NCBI GenBank assembly: GCA_015680685.1
Contig: MNCI01013746.1
Coordinates: 250,080-314,079, forward strand
Direction: 5' to 3'
DNA from: Gnetum montanum
Taxonomy: Eukaryota; Streptophyta; Gnetopsida; Gnetales; Gnetaceae
Length of the DNA: 64,000 nucleotides
Every line of letters begins with the position of its first letter. Position 1 is the first letter of the stretch. Positions 11,970 to 23,024 of this stretch are shown piece by piece. The position numbers and the translations under genes are program-made. A model generated the notes under the pieces. The model was given only the letters and a program-made list of their open reading frames with translations. It made no database searches and was not told where the DNA came from.

Positions 11970-12414
11970 AGCATTACCTTTCTGTTACTTTGCTCCAAAA
12001 ACATCTTACATTTATGGTGATGTAGAACTATCCAATGAACACCCATTCTAATATTTAGGGAATGATATTACTAAACTTGATCATTTTGGAAAAGTAGTTA
12101 TATATGGAAATTTTACACAAGTTCTAGTTTTGGACTAGCATGGAGTAGATTTCAATTGTTTGGTCTATAATGAATACACATATTTCTCCTGACATTTATA
12201 CAAATAGATTTAATGAAGAATTAATCTTGTGGGGACAATGTTTTGATCTTTTGGTTCTTAATGGCATTTCTAATTACCCATATTCTATATTATACACTTT
12301 TTAAGGATTTCAAGGGAAATCAATCATTGACTTACTTGTTTGCACTTTGGACATAATTTCTAATTTATCTATTAGTGACATACTGCTTAAATCATCGTAC
12401 TATTGTATCATTTT
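11970..12414 (+). pseudogene. LINE (L1-type) endonuclease remnant, left part
   Basis: Fragment of the ORF2 endonuclease of a non-LTR retrotransposon. In shifting frames it shows FGKVVIYGNFTQ (about 12088-12125, corresponding to the family's GDFN block with D changed to N). FDLLVLNGISN follows (12242-12275), then GKSIIDL (about 12312-12335), matching the order of L1 endonuclease motifs. Stops and frameshifts make it dead. It is cut at 12414 by element A and continues at 31858. Confidence 0.65.
12410..12414. repeat. Target-site duplication of element A, left copy
   Basis: ATTTT precedes the first LTR base at 12415. The identical ATTTT follows the second LTR at 31853-31857. Confidence 0.85.
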
Positions 12415-12417
12415 TGA

Positions 12418-12500
12418 TGAGAGTGGTTACTCTAGTGATTTATTCTAATTATTAGAGCAGTTACTCTAGCGGTTTATTCTAACTATTAGAGTAGTTGCTC
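12418..12500 (+). repeat. U3 tandem repeats of the A LTR
   Basis: The motif GGTTACTCTAGnGnTTTATT plus CTAATTATTAGAG occurs about twice here and about three times in the 3' LTR (30970-31075). It lies just upstream of the TATA box, where promoter-proximal elements would act. Confidence 0.75.
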
Positions 12501-12507
12501 CCAAGCC

Positions 12508-12515
12508 TATAAATA
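12508..12515 (+). promoter_or_regulatory. TATA box of the A 5' LTR
   Basis: TATAAATA follows the U3 repeats. The same motif sits at 31081-31088 in the 3' LTR. Confidence 0.7.
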
Positions 12516-13279
12516 TAGTGCCTAGGTGCACAATTGGAAAGGAAGTCTTTTTGTAGTGAAGTAGCGAAACTCTTGTAGTCTGTTGAAAGTTAGAGTATTT
12601 TCCAAGTGTCCACAGTAGGAGGTCGAAGTGTGGATGGATCTTTATTCGAGCATTGTATACCTGAGCACACCTTGTGTACAACAATAAAAATGAGCTCTTT
12701 GATTCATCTTTGTAGCACTTGAGATTTGTTTTATTACGCATTTCTTTTATTTTATTTTCTTATGCATTTATTTTCTTTTATTTTATTTTATGCACTTTAC
12801 ATTTTTGTTATTAGCGTAGCAATTCATTTTGATCAATTACGAAAATCATTAAAATACACTCAATACGATCACTTCGAGCATGCGTGTAACACTTGGTAAC
12901 CCAGTAACGATTAGCATTTAGTAATCCCAATAGTGTTGCACTGGTTTAGGATGTGTATGGCAAGTGAGAACGGATACTGGTGTTAGGATTAGTTAAAGCC
13001 TAGTTAATCAGTAGTTAAGTTAAATTAGTCACTTAGTTATCTCTCTCCTTCCCTACTAGCACAGGACATAAAAACATAAAAGCTATAAAAATCATATGCC
13101 TCAAGCTTACTTAACCATACAATTGTGACATACTGGTAAGCTTGGGAAGACAACAATCAACCAACCCGTCCTTGTTCCACAAGGGTGCATAAGCACTTAG
13201 TCCTTGGAATTTGACTGAATCGTGTGTGAAATGCTCATATTCGTATGGTTGAGCGTAGGGGTACCTTGCCGCTCATCAT

Positions 13280-13298
13280 TGGCACCATTGTTGGGGAC
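13280..13298 (+). promoter_or_regulatory. Primer-binding site of element A
   Basis: TGGCACCATTGTTGGGGAC directly follows the 5' LTR. It corresponds to the Athila Asp-type site with CpG and CC positions decayed to TG/TT. Confidence 0.8.
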
Positions 13299-13414
13299 TT
13301 AGTTGTTTGTGCACTAACTAGAACATAGGAAATCATTTACATTGTTGGAACAAACCCCTAGGGTTGGTTGAGAAAATAATAAACAAGAATACATTGCACA
13401 CTGAACAAACAAGT

Positions 13415-13647
13415 ATGTCTTCTTCTTTGTATGAAAGCGCCTCATCACCTAGGTCTGAAACAAGAAACAGTTGACAGTGTAATACACATGATGTTGACCC
13501 GCTAGTCCCTCAACAAGTTCGAGTAGTATATATTCATCCTAATGAGTATATACCAGACTTCACCTTTATCCTCCATCAAGACAAACAACTACGTTGGCAA
13601 GACTTAGAAGGTAACATAGTGTTACCTCCCGATCGTTCAGTCTTGAG
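13415..13647 (+). pseudogene. gag of element A, first part
   Basis: The start MSSSLYESAS at 13415 parallels the gag start of element C (MSSSHKSDF at 49183). The frame continues through VVYIHPNEY to the insertion point of element B at 13647, with one early stop (about 13474). The remainder resumes at 23025. Confidence 0.7.
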
Positions 13648-15488
13648 TGTACTGACCTAAATCGTTGGTGTAAGGTTGGAAGGGAAAAAAACACCAAAAG
13701 ATCGTTAGACAGACACAGCTGACCCTGCCTTTGCCTCAAGGGCAAGCTAGAAAAGTAAACGAAGGCAGAGTGCCTTGGATGGTTTGCACGCAAATCAACC
13801 AAGGACTTCCCCGAGCGTAAACTATGGCTTGCGCTGGGGTTATCGTCACAGAATGTAAACGTAGAATGTAGTGTGAATGTAACGTGTAAACGTGACGTAA
13901 TGCAATGAGATGTAAACAGAATGCAATGCAATGTATAAATGCAGAAAAACATAAATAGAATGCAGAAACGTGCAAAAAAAAAAGAAATAATGTAAACAAT
14001 ATAATGAATGGAAAACGTAAATAAAATGCAAAAACGTGTAAAAAATAGAAATAATGTAAACAATATAATGAACGGTAGACGTAAACAGAATGTAGAAATG
14101 TGCAAAAAACAAAAATAATGTAAACAATATAATGAATGGCAAATGTAAATAAAATTGTTTAACAAAGATGTGCACCGGTCAAAGCATAGTTGCATGTGTG
14201 ATAGTAAGTCAAGCACTAAGCCCTAGGATGATGTGTTTATAGGTGCTTGGATGCTAGGAGTCTGGTGTGCCTGAGCATCCAAGGATTGTTGAAAACTGCC
14301 AAAATTGCTGACCCCCAATTTATGTGAATGGATGGGGCATTTATAGGTTTTGGCTGGGCTTGGGCACAGAATCCATGGATGGAATCGATGGTCGATATTT
14401 GAGAGGAGAATGGATCAGGCGACACGTGTCCAATAGATAACTGTGTACGAGTTGGACGTGTGTCGGTAAGAGTTGGATGTGTGTCGACAAGCTAAATTCT
14501 TGACCAGGTGCATTACATTTTATAACTCATAGGTTACTAAAGCCCATGAAAGAATATTTAATTTAGACCATGAGGGCCTAACTATCCCACAAATGAAGAT
14601 TTACAATGAAATGTGCAAGGGAAATTTGACCCGTCTTGCTTGAAACTTCTTTGTCCCTGAGTTTTCTGGAATTTTCTGGAAGTTGTTGATGCTGAGAATT
14701 TTCTAGAATTTTCTGGAAGTTGCTGATGCTGAGAATATTCTAGAATTTTCTGGAAGTTGCTGATGCTGAGAATTTTCTGGAAGTTTCTGATGATGAGAAT
14801 TTTCTGGAATTTTTTAGGAGTTGTTGATGCTAAGAATTTTCTGGAATCTTCTACCATTTTCTGGAATTTTCTGGGAGTTGTTGACACTAAGAATTTTCTG
14901 GAATTTTCTACCATTTTCTGGAGTTTTCTGAGATTTTCTAGAAGTTGGTCACGCTGGACTCACGCTGCTAGCGTGACCTAGGCGTCAATAACAAAAATAA
15001 GCATTTCTGGAGCTGAAATCTGAAGTTCTAGAGGCTGAAACTTGGAGAAATCATTAATGGACCTTGAGGGTGACTTGTCCCTTCAAAATCAGACCATTTT
15101 GATGTTGTTTTGAGGCTATTTTGAGGCTTTGAAAGTTGGTCACGCTGGACTCACGCTGCAGCCTAGGCTGCAGCGTGAGTTGCAGCATGAGTGAGGAAAT
15201 TTTCACCGTTTGATGCTAAAATTTGAATCCCATAATGTTGAAGTTTGGAGTTGACATTAGTGACTCTTGAGGATAGCTTACACCTTCAGATCTAGACTGT
15301 TTTGACTCGATTTTGAAGCTTTTGGAGTTGCTCATGCTGAGGGCTAGCTAGCTTGATAGCGTGAGCAAGCTAGCTTGGGCAAGCTAGGGGTGAGCTCCCT
15401 TCCTTAGTCAAATTTTTCCTTCTGAATGCTTGAAAGGGTTTAAGTCATTTTCAATTTCAAATGTTAGGCCGAAATTAGTGGTGTTTCA
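13648..15488 (-). repeat. 3' LTR of element B
   Basis: 1841 bp. It carries the block CTGACCTAAATnGTnGGTG shared with the other LTR and an internal 'ATTTTCTGGAA' tandem array. It is longer than its partner, largely because that array is expanded. Confidence 0.9.
14640..14945. repeat. Expanded 'TTTTCTGGAAGTTG' tandem array in the B LTR
   Basis: About ten degenerate units of roughly 27-39 bp (core GAATTTTCTGGAA plus GTTG(C/T)TGATGCTGA). The equivalent array in the other LTR (about 22350-22500) has only about half as many units. The apparent minus-strand ORF over it is a repeat artefact. Confidence 0.85.
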
Positions 15489-15492
15489 TTGG

Positions 15493-15501
15493 CCCCTCTT
15501 T
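15493..15501 (-). promoter_or_regulatory. Polypurine tract of element B
   Basis: On the minus strand AAAGAGGGG followed by CCAA sits just before the LTR start TGAAACACC. This is the expected plus-strand priming site. Confidence 0.75.
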
Positions 15502-16694
15502 ATTGACATCTAGAGGAATCTACTCGAGAGGCATCAACAAAGAAGTGCAAAACACCATGAACAAACAAGTACCAAACATTATCCATCAGCTCACTAGATG
15601 TCATCACATCGTGTCCAATAGTACATAGGATCGGGAAAATGTAGTTTGGGATGCAAGGGGAGGGGATTGGTTGAAACCAGGGGAAACCAATAGTTGGTCA
15701 AGGGTGATAATTGCTGCTAAGATCTGTGGGAGAGGAATGCTCTCTTGTGAACAAGTTATATTTTTGGTCTTTGTCCATAGCTAGTGTTCAGCAAACTCGG
15801 AGCCAAGACATAGGAAGATGCGTTCTTTGAAAAAATGGGACTCTTATAGAGTGTTCAAGGGGCCCATTGTAAACAGTGAAAGCCACGCGATGGTATGCAA
15901 CATGGTCTCTTTGAGACACAAATGTAACTATTTTTCGAGACAATTGCCTTCTTGCCTAGGGCTTGTATGAGAATAGTCAATAGTTTTTTGTTTATGATGT
16001 CAACAGGGTCATGAAGACCTTTTCCGTGCATTTCGCTCTTTAACCCTTTTGTTTTCTTTCATTTATTTCTTCTTTTCTTTTGTTTTTGCTTTTCTTTATC
16101 TTTCTTTTTCTTTTCTTTCTTTTTCGGTCTTTTTGAAAGAGCTTGCTTTTTGTGCCGTGCTTGTGTATGAGCACTTGCATTTTGCATCATGTACTATGTA
16201 TTGTGTTTTGCGTCACAACTGCTCAAAGAGCTACAGTGTGCAATAGTGTATCAAGAGTTTTGAGATGAGCAGAATGTATTAAAGGGATATAATTGAATAG
16301 GCTAAGGGGAGCATGATGGGGAAATAGGGGATGCATTGGGAGTCGGGAATGTACTTATGAACAGATTGATTAACCCAGTTATGTGTGTCAAGAAGAATGT
16401 GATACCTTGTCATCACGATGAAGTGCATCCATGTATGAACACCTCAAGAGTGTCATCCTGCAAACACAACTCCAAAAAGATAAGAAAAACACAAATGAAA
16501 TGGTCAGCTAAGCACTTTAAATAATGAGATGGAGCCACAGAATCATGAATGACAATTTTCAACATAGAAAAAATTATGAACAACATCAACTTCATTAGTA
16601 TCCATGGGACAAATCATGCAGCAAGTCTTTATGGAACAGGAATAGCCAACTGCAGCAACAGATCTTTTCAAGTTTTGCCTAGTCGTTGATGATG

Positions 16695-16917
16695 TCACGA
16701 GTTTATAGTCTTAGCAGACTATTGTGGATTAGTTTCATGTCATAACCCCTTGGACGGTGCTAGTTTAGCGTCGTAGCGGATGGTGCATTGCTAGTTTATA
16801 GTCATAGCAGATTGTGAAGAGGCAAACTAGTTTATAGTCTTAGTGGACTCCGGATGCTAGTTTCATGTCATGGTGGATGGATGTAGCAGTTTAGTGTCAT
16901 ACCGGACAGAGTTTTTT
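16695..16917. repeat. Degenerate 'TAGTTTATAGTC(T/A)TAG' repeats in B
   Basis: Short related units (AGTTTATAGTCTTAGCAGAC, GTTTCATGTCATGG and similar) recur every 30-50 bp and lead into the more regular 38-bp array. Confidence 0.65.
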
Positions 16918-17069
16918 GGTATCAGTTTTAAGTCATGATGCTAGGACTACTCTATGGTATCAGTTTTAAGTCATGATGCCAAGACTACTTTGTGGTATCA
17001 TTTTTAAGTCATGATACCAGGACTATTCTGTGGTATTAGTTTTAAGTCATGATGTCAAGACTATCTGTG
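16918..17069. repeat. 38-bp tandem repeat, four copies
   Basis: Units starting GGTAT(C/T)A at 16918, 16956, 16994 and 17032 are spaced exactly 38 bp. Each has TTTTAAGTCATGAT followed by GACTA. The array lies in the 3' non-coding part of element B. Confidence 0.9.
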
Positions 17070-17616
17070 CCAGTGTATAGTCATAGTGGACTAATGCTTA
17101 CCTTGTTTGTGTAAAGTGTGATGCTGCATGCATGGTCATGCTATGTATTTGTAAGATCCTGTAAAAAAATCAACCAGAAAGAAAACAACATCAAGCAACA
17201 CCTGTTGTACATAGAGTTGGAATGTATAAATGAAAGAAAAGCAATGCAAAAAGTGATAGTTTTAGGTCGTTCTGGGCCGTATGCTAGTTTAAGGCCTTTT
17301 TGGGCCATGTGTTTTTTGTAGTTTTATGTTTTTATGTTTGATGTTTTTCAAATCTAATGTGTAAACTGAGTTGATGAATGTGTAAACAAAGCAAAATGCG
17401 TGATCTAAGTGAGCGGGCAAAATGTAAACGCATAGGCTAGTGCAATGTAAACCAAAGTCAACAATGCATGTCAGATGGGTAGGCAGAAGGTAGGCAAGCA
17501 TCTAGCACATTTTCAGCCAAGGGAGAGTCTTGGTCATGTAGTTGCTTCCTAACTAGGCACGGATTATGGAGCATGCAAGGTTTAGGCTCCTCTGGTGGGC
17601 TGTCGGCTTCAACCAC

Positions 17617-18249
17617 TCATTCAGGTGTGTGAGCCTTAAGCATTGCGTTGGTTACCATAGGTGTACCACCAAGAAACTTTTCTTCCAAAACTTGTGCCAT
17701 GTCTATGTCATGAATAGTTGAAGAGGAAGCATTATCACCATGGATGATAACTTGACCACCTTCATATGGAAGGTGGATTTCTTGGTGGATGGGAGAGGAG
17801 ATGGCCCTTAGTTGAGCTAGCCAAGGGCTACCTAGAATCATGTTGAAACTTGGCATCTCCTCTATGACAGTGAAATCTGCGCTAGTGGGGAATTGCTCTC
17901 CTGCTACAAAGGCTAAGTTGATTGTACCCTTGACTGTGACACGTGATCCATTGAAGGATTTTAGACATGTGGTTTTGGTTGGCCTGATTTCATCTGCCAG
18001 GCCTAGATTGTTGATGATAGAGTATAGGACTACGTTTGTTGCTTCACCATCATCAACATGCACTCTGCGTATGGTGCACTGCCCAACATGAATGCTAATG
18101 GACAGTGGAGCTGTAGTGACTTCCCCTCGTTTGGGATTGACTTTAACTGCATCATCACAAAAGGCTAAGGTTGTTGAACCCAATTCTTGTGGTGTGGGAG
18201 GCAACATTATTGCACAGATGCATGCCTCATTTGCAGGGATGTCCTGCAT
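17617..18249 (-). CDS. Aspartic-protease-like domain of element B
   Basis: Open for 210 residues from a Met at 18249. The first flap-like region carries VHVDDGEATNVV (the family's catalytic D-x-G). Downstream MILGSPWL is the hydrophobic-hydrophobic-G motif typical of Ty3/gypsy proteases of the Tat/Ogre type. The usual Ser/Ala after the catalytic Gly is Glu here, so activity is doubtful. It lies downstream of gag on the same strand. No RT follows. The role expected from the family is maturation of Gag. Confidence 0.75.
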   Translation of the reverse strand: MQDIPANEACICAIMLPPTPQELGSTTLAFCDDAVKVNPKRGEVTTAPLSISIHVGQCTIRRVHVDDGEATNVVLYSIINNLGLADEIRPTKTTCLKSFNGSRVTVKGTINLAFVAGEQFPTSADFTVIEEMPSFNMILGSPWLAQLRAISSPIHQEIHLPYEGGQVIIHGDNASSSTIHDIDMAQVLEEKFLGGTPMVTNAMLKAHTPE

Positions 18250-18716
18250 AACAGGAATGGAGGCTAAGACCTAGGCCAATGCTTAGTAGTGAGCAGGTGA
18301 GGTCCTGACCAGGTCGTATAAGCTACATGTTGTGTTCTTTTGCTTGAGCGTTTACTTTACCTGGGTTAGTGCAGCTACAAAGTCCTTGTCATTAGCTGTT
18401 GTGTTGGCTTTGACCTCCTCCGTGAAGCTTGAGAGACAGACCTCTCAGGAGGGGGACTTAGGCTTGGTTTGCTTGGGGGTAGGGGACCTAGTGTTCAGTT
18501 GTGGTTTGCTAGTTGTGGCCTTTGCTTCGGCCATGGGAGTTGTGAGATGCTTGCGTTCCCATTTGGTGGGCCTACCTGGGTTGCTAATGCGGTCAACCCT
18601 TGAAGGAGGAGGGATTGAGATGTTGCCCACTAGTGGGCTTCAGGTAGGTGAGGGCCATCACGTTGTGGCACCTTAATGACAAAAGGTTGCTTAGCGGTTT
18701 TTGTTGCTGTGTCATG

Positions 18717-20570
18717 CTAGTTTAACGTCTTAGCCAACAATGTCTGTGGATCCTTGACCACAAAGGGTGTTGTGGGTGCCTGGGGTGGCACTTTGATGAC
18801 AAAGGGAGGCCTCTTGCTTGTGGAGGCTGAGGGGACCTTTGCCTTGTTAGGAGGCACATGGATCACAAAAGGTTGTTGCACAGGTTTGGGCTTGCCACCT
18901 ATGCTAATTAAGTTTATGACATAGGAGGCATCATCTGCGTTGGATTGACTTGCCGTGTCAATCACTAGTTGGCCTTGTTTTATCATTCCCTGTAGGTCAT
19001 CTTGCAAGGCATGATAGTTGTCTGTACTGTGAACAGCCATTTGATGGTAATGACAGTATTGGTCCAATTTAAAATGTTGTGGGACTGGGGGCTCATTTGG
19101 TACTACTAAGGTGGGGTTCCTTAGTAGCTCGTAGTACCTATCATGTCTTTGGCGGGTAATCTCTGACACATGTTTGTGTTGGATTTTCCCAGCTTTCAAG
19201 AGTTGCTCCAATAGTTGATAGGGTTGCATCAGTAGTGGCGTATACTTTGAGCAGTCCTTACGCTGAAAGTTGGGCCTTGGAGTGGCCCCTGCTGATGTAG
19301 GTGAGTTGGCACCAAAGTTGGTGGCTTTGTTAGCTAGGGCTTTAGGTTGCTTAGCTTTTGGGCCCTAGTTGGTTGCTTTTGTGATTACGGCTACTATTGC
19401 CTCGGTTGTGTTTTTCTTGTGAGTATGTTGGTTTTTGTAGGCCACATAAGCTGGGTCATTACTTGATTGCGCTACCTCCTCTATGTCTTTAATTTGTACG
19501 AATGCCTGACTCAAAGTACGGGGTTTTAGATAATAAAGCTTCGATTTAATGAAGTCATTTGCGGCTACCTTAAGGGTGGTACGCAGATATGTTTCAGGAA
19601 TAGGTTCATGAAGTTCATTCAGGGTGGCACTCCATCTTTGGATAAATTTTTGTGCTGGCTCTAAAGGCGCTTATTTAATTTGAATCAAGCTATCTAACAT
19701 GGCTTCAAGTTTTAGATTGTATTTGAAATGGATGACAAACTAGTGCAACAAATCCTCTAGAGAAGATATAGAGCTACGGGGTAAGGCTCGGTACCAGTCT
19801 AAGGCTCTTCCTGTTAAGGACATAGCAAACACATGCAAAATTACATGGGGCCATGCCTGAAGCAAAAGACTTTTAATTCGAAATGTCACTAGGTGGGCAT
19901 TTGGGTCTCCCTCTCCATTGTACTTGGTCAACTAAGGTAAAGAGACTCCCTTTGGCAAGGTTAAGGGTGGAATTGGGTCATCTTGATAAAAATCTAGTAC
20001 CTTGACTTCCTTATTGTTTAAATTTTTAAGATGTTTTAATTCTTCTGCCAAGGAGTGCATCATTTTTTGCGTGTCTGCCCATTCTTGGGTGGTAGGTAAA
20101 CTAGTGGATTGGGTGGATTGTAATTGATAATGACTTGGTGGTGGCATCATTTGTGGAAAAAAGGGTTGCTAGGTATTTTTTTGTTGTGGCGAGATGACAT
20201 TCGAGGTTGAGATCATGGGATGTGATGCACTGTAGTTAGTAGACAGGTTTTTCTAAACAGCTGGTGGGACACACTATCCAGTCACCAATTGTGAAGTAAT
20301 CGTTGATGCTTGTTGGATTTGCACTGGAGGTATGTAATGGATAGATGTGGAGGCTGGTATGACCAATGGCATTCCAATCACTTGAGGTCGAAAAGTTATT
20401 CCTGCATTAGTCTGAGGAGGAAGATGTTGGGATTGTGTTTGCAATGGTATGATGGAAGTAGATGCATTAGTTTGAACATTGGACTTGGAGAAGACAGGAA
20501 TAGGAATGGCTACTTCCCGTAATGAAGCTAGTGGCGGAAATGTTGTCTCTTCTAGGAAAGGTTGGAACAA
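18717..20570 (-). pseudogene. gag of element B
   Basis: Several open blocks on the minus strand collectively read as a Tat-type gag. They are a Pro/Thr/Gln-rich N-terminal part (20570-19932) and a capsid core with YNGEGDPNAHLVTF and GRALDWYRALP (19931-19740). A middle part has one or more stops. The C-terminal block (19229-18717) starts MQPYQLLEQLLKAG and has a zinc-knuckle-like YCHYHQMAVHSTDNYHAL. About three frame breaks or stops separate the blocks. The capsid motifs are the reason for assigning Ty3/gypsy. Confidence 0.75.
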
Positions 20571-21326
20571 TGGGTTTGTATGGGCATGGGGGCTAACAGT
20601 ATGGTATGAATCTTCATGTTCAGATTGGGCTGCAAAATCATCTTCTTCATCTCTACCTTAAGGCTCTATTGGAGGTAACTGTAGGGCTTGACTTCTAGTC
20701 ATGAGAAGTTGGGATATGATTTTCTTATGGTTTTTAGATAGTGGGATTATGTCAAATGCTGAAGGGATGAACTCACGTCCTCCTTTGTAAATAAATTCAT
20801 ATTCTCATTTTTATTCCCTCTCTATACAGTCGATAGGTAGGTTGGCTTGGATTTTGACACAGATGAAGTTATACTGTTCAGGTGTAAGAGTCGCATGAGT
20901 AGGGCCTTTGCCTTGTAGCCTGAGGGACTAGCATGTAGGGCCTTGAGGGTTTATGTGTTCAATAACTGTTATGGATTCTGTAATAGTCACAGGGTTCGAA
21001 GTTTTGGCCCCAAAGTCAATGATGGGTAGTGTTACTGGGTTGATTTGGGAGGATTCCATGAAAAACATGAGCAGACTGGGCTAGATGAATGGAGTTGGAT
21101 TGCAAGTAGTTGCACCATGACCGGCATGACACAAACACACCGTGACCAAACCGATCAAACCACAACGTGCATGACAGAGAGCAAGCTCAATGTGACCAAC
21201 AAGACAGCTCAGCATGACCAACAGGACAAGCTCAACGTGACCAACAGGGACAGGAGATGCACAGGATAAGATGAAAAAGTTTTGATAGGTAGCATGATGG
21301 ATGTTTTAACAAATAACAAGCGAGTT
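20571..21326 (-). other. Leader of element B between PBS and gag
   Basis: Non-coding on the minus strand apart from possible gag N-terminal codons. It includes a run of short repeats of TGACCAACA(G/A)GACA (about 21190-21250). Confidence 0.5.
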
Positions 21327-21345
21327 GACCCTCCTTCTAGTGCCA
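21327..21345 (-). promoter_or_regulatory. Primer-binding site of element B
   Basis: On the minus strand the LTR end CAGTACA is followed by T-rich bases and TGGCACTAGAAGGAGGGTC. The TGG start and position fit a tRNA primer site. The tRNA is not identified, and it differs from the Asp-type site of elements A, C and D. Confidence 0.65.
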
Positions 21346-21350
21346 AAAAA

Positions 21351-23024
21351 TGTACTGACCTAAATTGTCGGTGTAAGGTTGGAAGGGAAAAACAAACACC
21401 GAAAGATCGTTGGACAGACACAGCTAACCCCACCTTCGCCTCGAGGGCAAGTTGGAAAAGTAAACGAAGGCAAAGTGCCTTGGATGATCTGCACGCAAAT
21501 CAATCAAGGACTTCCCCAAGCGTAAACTATGGCTTGCACTGGGGTTATCGTCACGGAATGCAAACGTAGAACGTAGTGCGAATGTAACATGTAAATGTGA
21601 CGTAATGCAATGAGATGTAAACAGAACACAACGCAATCTATAAACGCAGACAAACATAAATAGAATGCAAAAACGTGCAAAAAAAATAATGTAAACAATA
21701 TAATGAATGGAAAATGTAAACAGAATGCAGGAATGTGCAAAAAATAGAAATAATATAAACAATATAGTGAACAGTAGACGTAAACAGAATGCAGAAATGT
21801 GCAAAAAACAGAAATAATGTAAACAATATAATGAATGGCAAATGTAAACAGAATTGTTTAATAGATTGTGCACCGGTCAAAGCATAGTTACGTGTGTGAT
21901 AGCAAGTCAAGCGCTAAGCCCTGGAATGATGTGTTTATAGGTGCTCGGATGCTAGGAGTCTGGTGTGCCTGAGCATCCAAGGATTGCTGAGAATTGCCAA
22001 AATTGCCAACCCCCAATTTATGTGAATAGATGGGGCATTTATAGGGTTTAGCTAGGCTCAGGCACAAAATCTGTGGATGGAATCAACAGCCAAGATTTGA
22101 GAGGAGAATGGATCGTGTGACACATGTTTAGTAGACAACTGTGTACGAGTTGGACGTGTGTCGGCAAGAGTTGGATGTGTGTCGGCAAGGTACGTTCTTG
22201 ACCAAGTGCATTGCATTTTACAACTCATGGGTTACTCAAGCCCATGAAAGAATATTTAATTTAGACCATGAGGGCCTGACTAATCCACAAATGAAGATTT
22301 ACAATGAAATGTGCAAGGGAAATTCAACCCGTCTTACTTGAAACTTCTTTGTCCCTGAATTTTCTGGAAGTTTCTAATGCTGAGAATTTTCTGGAATTTT
22401 CTGGAATTTTCTAGGAGTTGTTGATGTTGATAATTTTTTGTAATTTTCTAGGAGTTGTTGACGTTGAGAATTTTCTAGGATTTTCTGGAAGTTGGTCACG
22501 CTGGACTCATGCTGCCAGCGTGACTTGGGCGTCAATGACAAAAATGAGCATTTTTGGAGCTAAAATCTGAAGTTCTGGAGGCTAAAACTTGGAGAAATCA
22601 TTAATGGACCTTGAGCGTGACTTGTCCCTTTAAAATCAAACCATTTTGATGCTGTTTTGAGGCTCTAAAAGTTGGTCACGCTGGACTCACGTTGCAGCCT
22701 GACCTACAACGTGACCTGCAGCGTGAGTGAGGAAATTTACACTGTTTGATGCTAAAATTTGAATCTCATAATGTTGAAGTTTGGAGTTGACATCAGTGAC
22801 TCTTGAGGATAGCTGACACCTTTAGATTTGGACTGTTTTGTCTTGATTTTGAAGCATTTGGAGTTGCTCATGCTAAGGACAAGCTAGCTTGATAGTGTGA
22901 GCAAGTTGGCTTGGGCAAGCTGGGGTTGAGCTCCCTGCCTTAGTCAAATTTTTCCTTCTGAATGCTTGAAAGGGTTTGAGTCATTTTCAATTTAAAATGC
23001 TAGGCCAAAATTAGTGGTGTTTCA
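21351..23024 (-). repeat. 5' LTR of element B
   Basis: 1674 bp, the partner of 13648-15488 and closely similar along its length. The main length difference is the shorter tandem array at about 22350-22500. Confidence 0.9.

Larger units (their letters stand above)
12415..13278 (+). repeat. 5' LTR of element A
   Basis: It starts TGATGAGAG, ends CTCATCA and is 864 bp long. U3 has two copies of a ~32-bp motif, R/U5 contains AATAAAAATGAGC near 12685, and the primer site follows after one T. Confidence 0.9.
15502..17616 (-). other. 3' non-coding interior of element B
   Basis: Between protease and the 3' LTR no domain is visible on either strand. T-rich stretches (about 16040-16140) and the 38-bp tandem array occupy the space where pol would lie in an autonomous relative. 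Confidence 0.7.
13648..23024 (-). mobile_element. Non-autonomous Tat/Ogre-like element B with gag and protease only
   Basis: An LTR retrotransposon on the minus strand, 9377 bp. Its LTRs (13648-15488 and 21351-23024) begin TGAAACACC and end CAGTACA on that strand. Minus orientation is shown by a purine-rich tract (AAAGAGGGG) abutting the left LTR and a primer-binding site beside the right one. The 5.9-kb interior encodes a gag and an aspartic-protease-like domain. No RT, RNase H or integrase motif appears in the 2.1 kb between protease and 3' LTR. It therefore depends on proteins from other elements, an arrangement like the plant TR-GAG elements. The flanks TTGAG and CCGAG could be a decayed 5-bp target duplication. 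It sits in the gag gene of element A. Confidence 0.85.

Noticed and set aside
13566-14216. 216-codon minus-strand ORF rich in Phe, Leu and Cys
   Set aside because: It lies wholly within the B LTR over a repetitive TGTAAACAxAAT-type array and has a parallel in the partner LTR (21424-21873). The hydrophobic composition follows from the repeat.
14582-14981. Overlapping ORFs on both strands with repeated KFLxSTTPxKFQK-like peptides
   Set aside because: They are translations of the LTR tandem array; the same array in the partner LTR is of different length.
17118-17321. Short plus-strand ORF in element B
   Set aside because: Opposite to the element's coding strand, with no domain.
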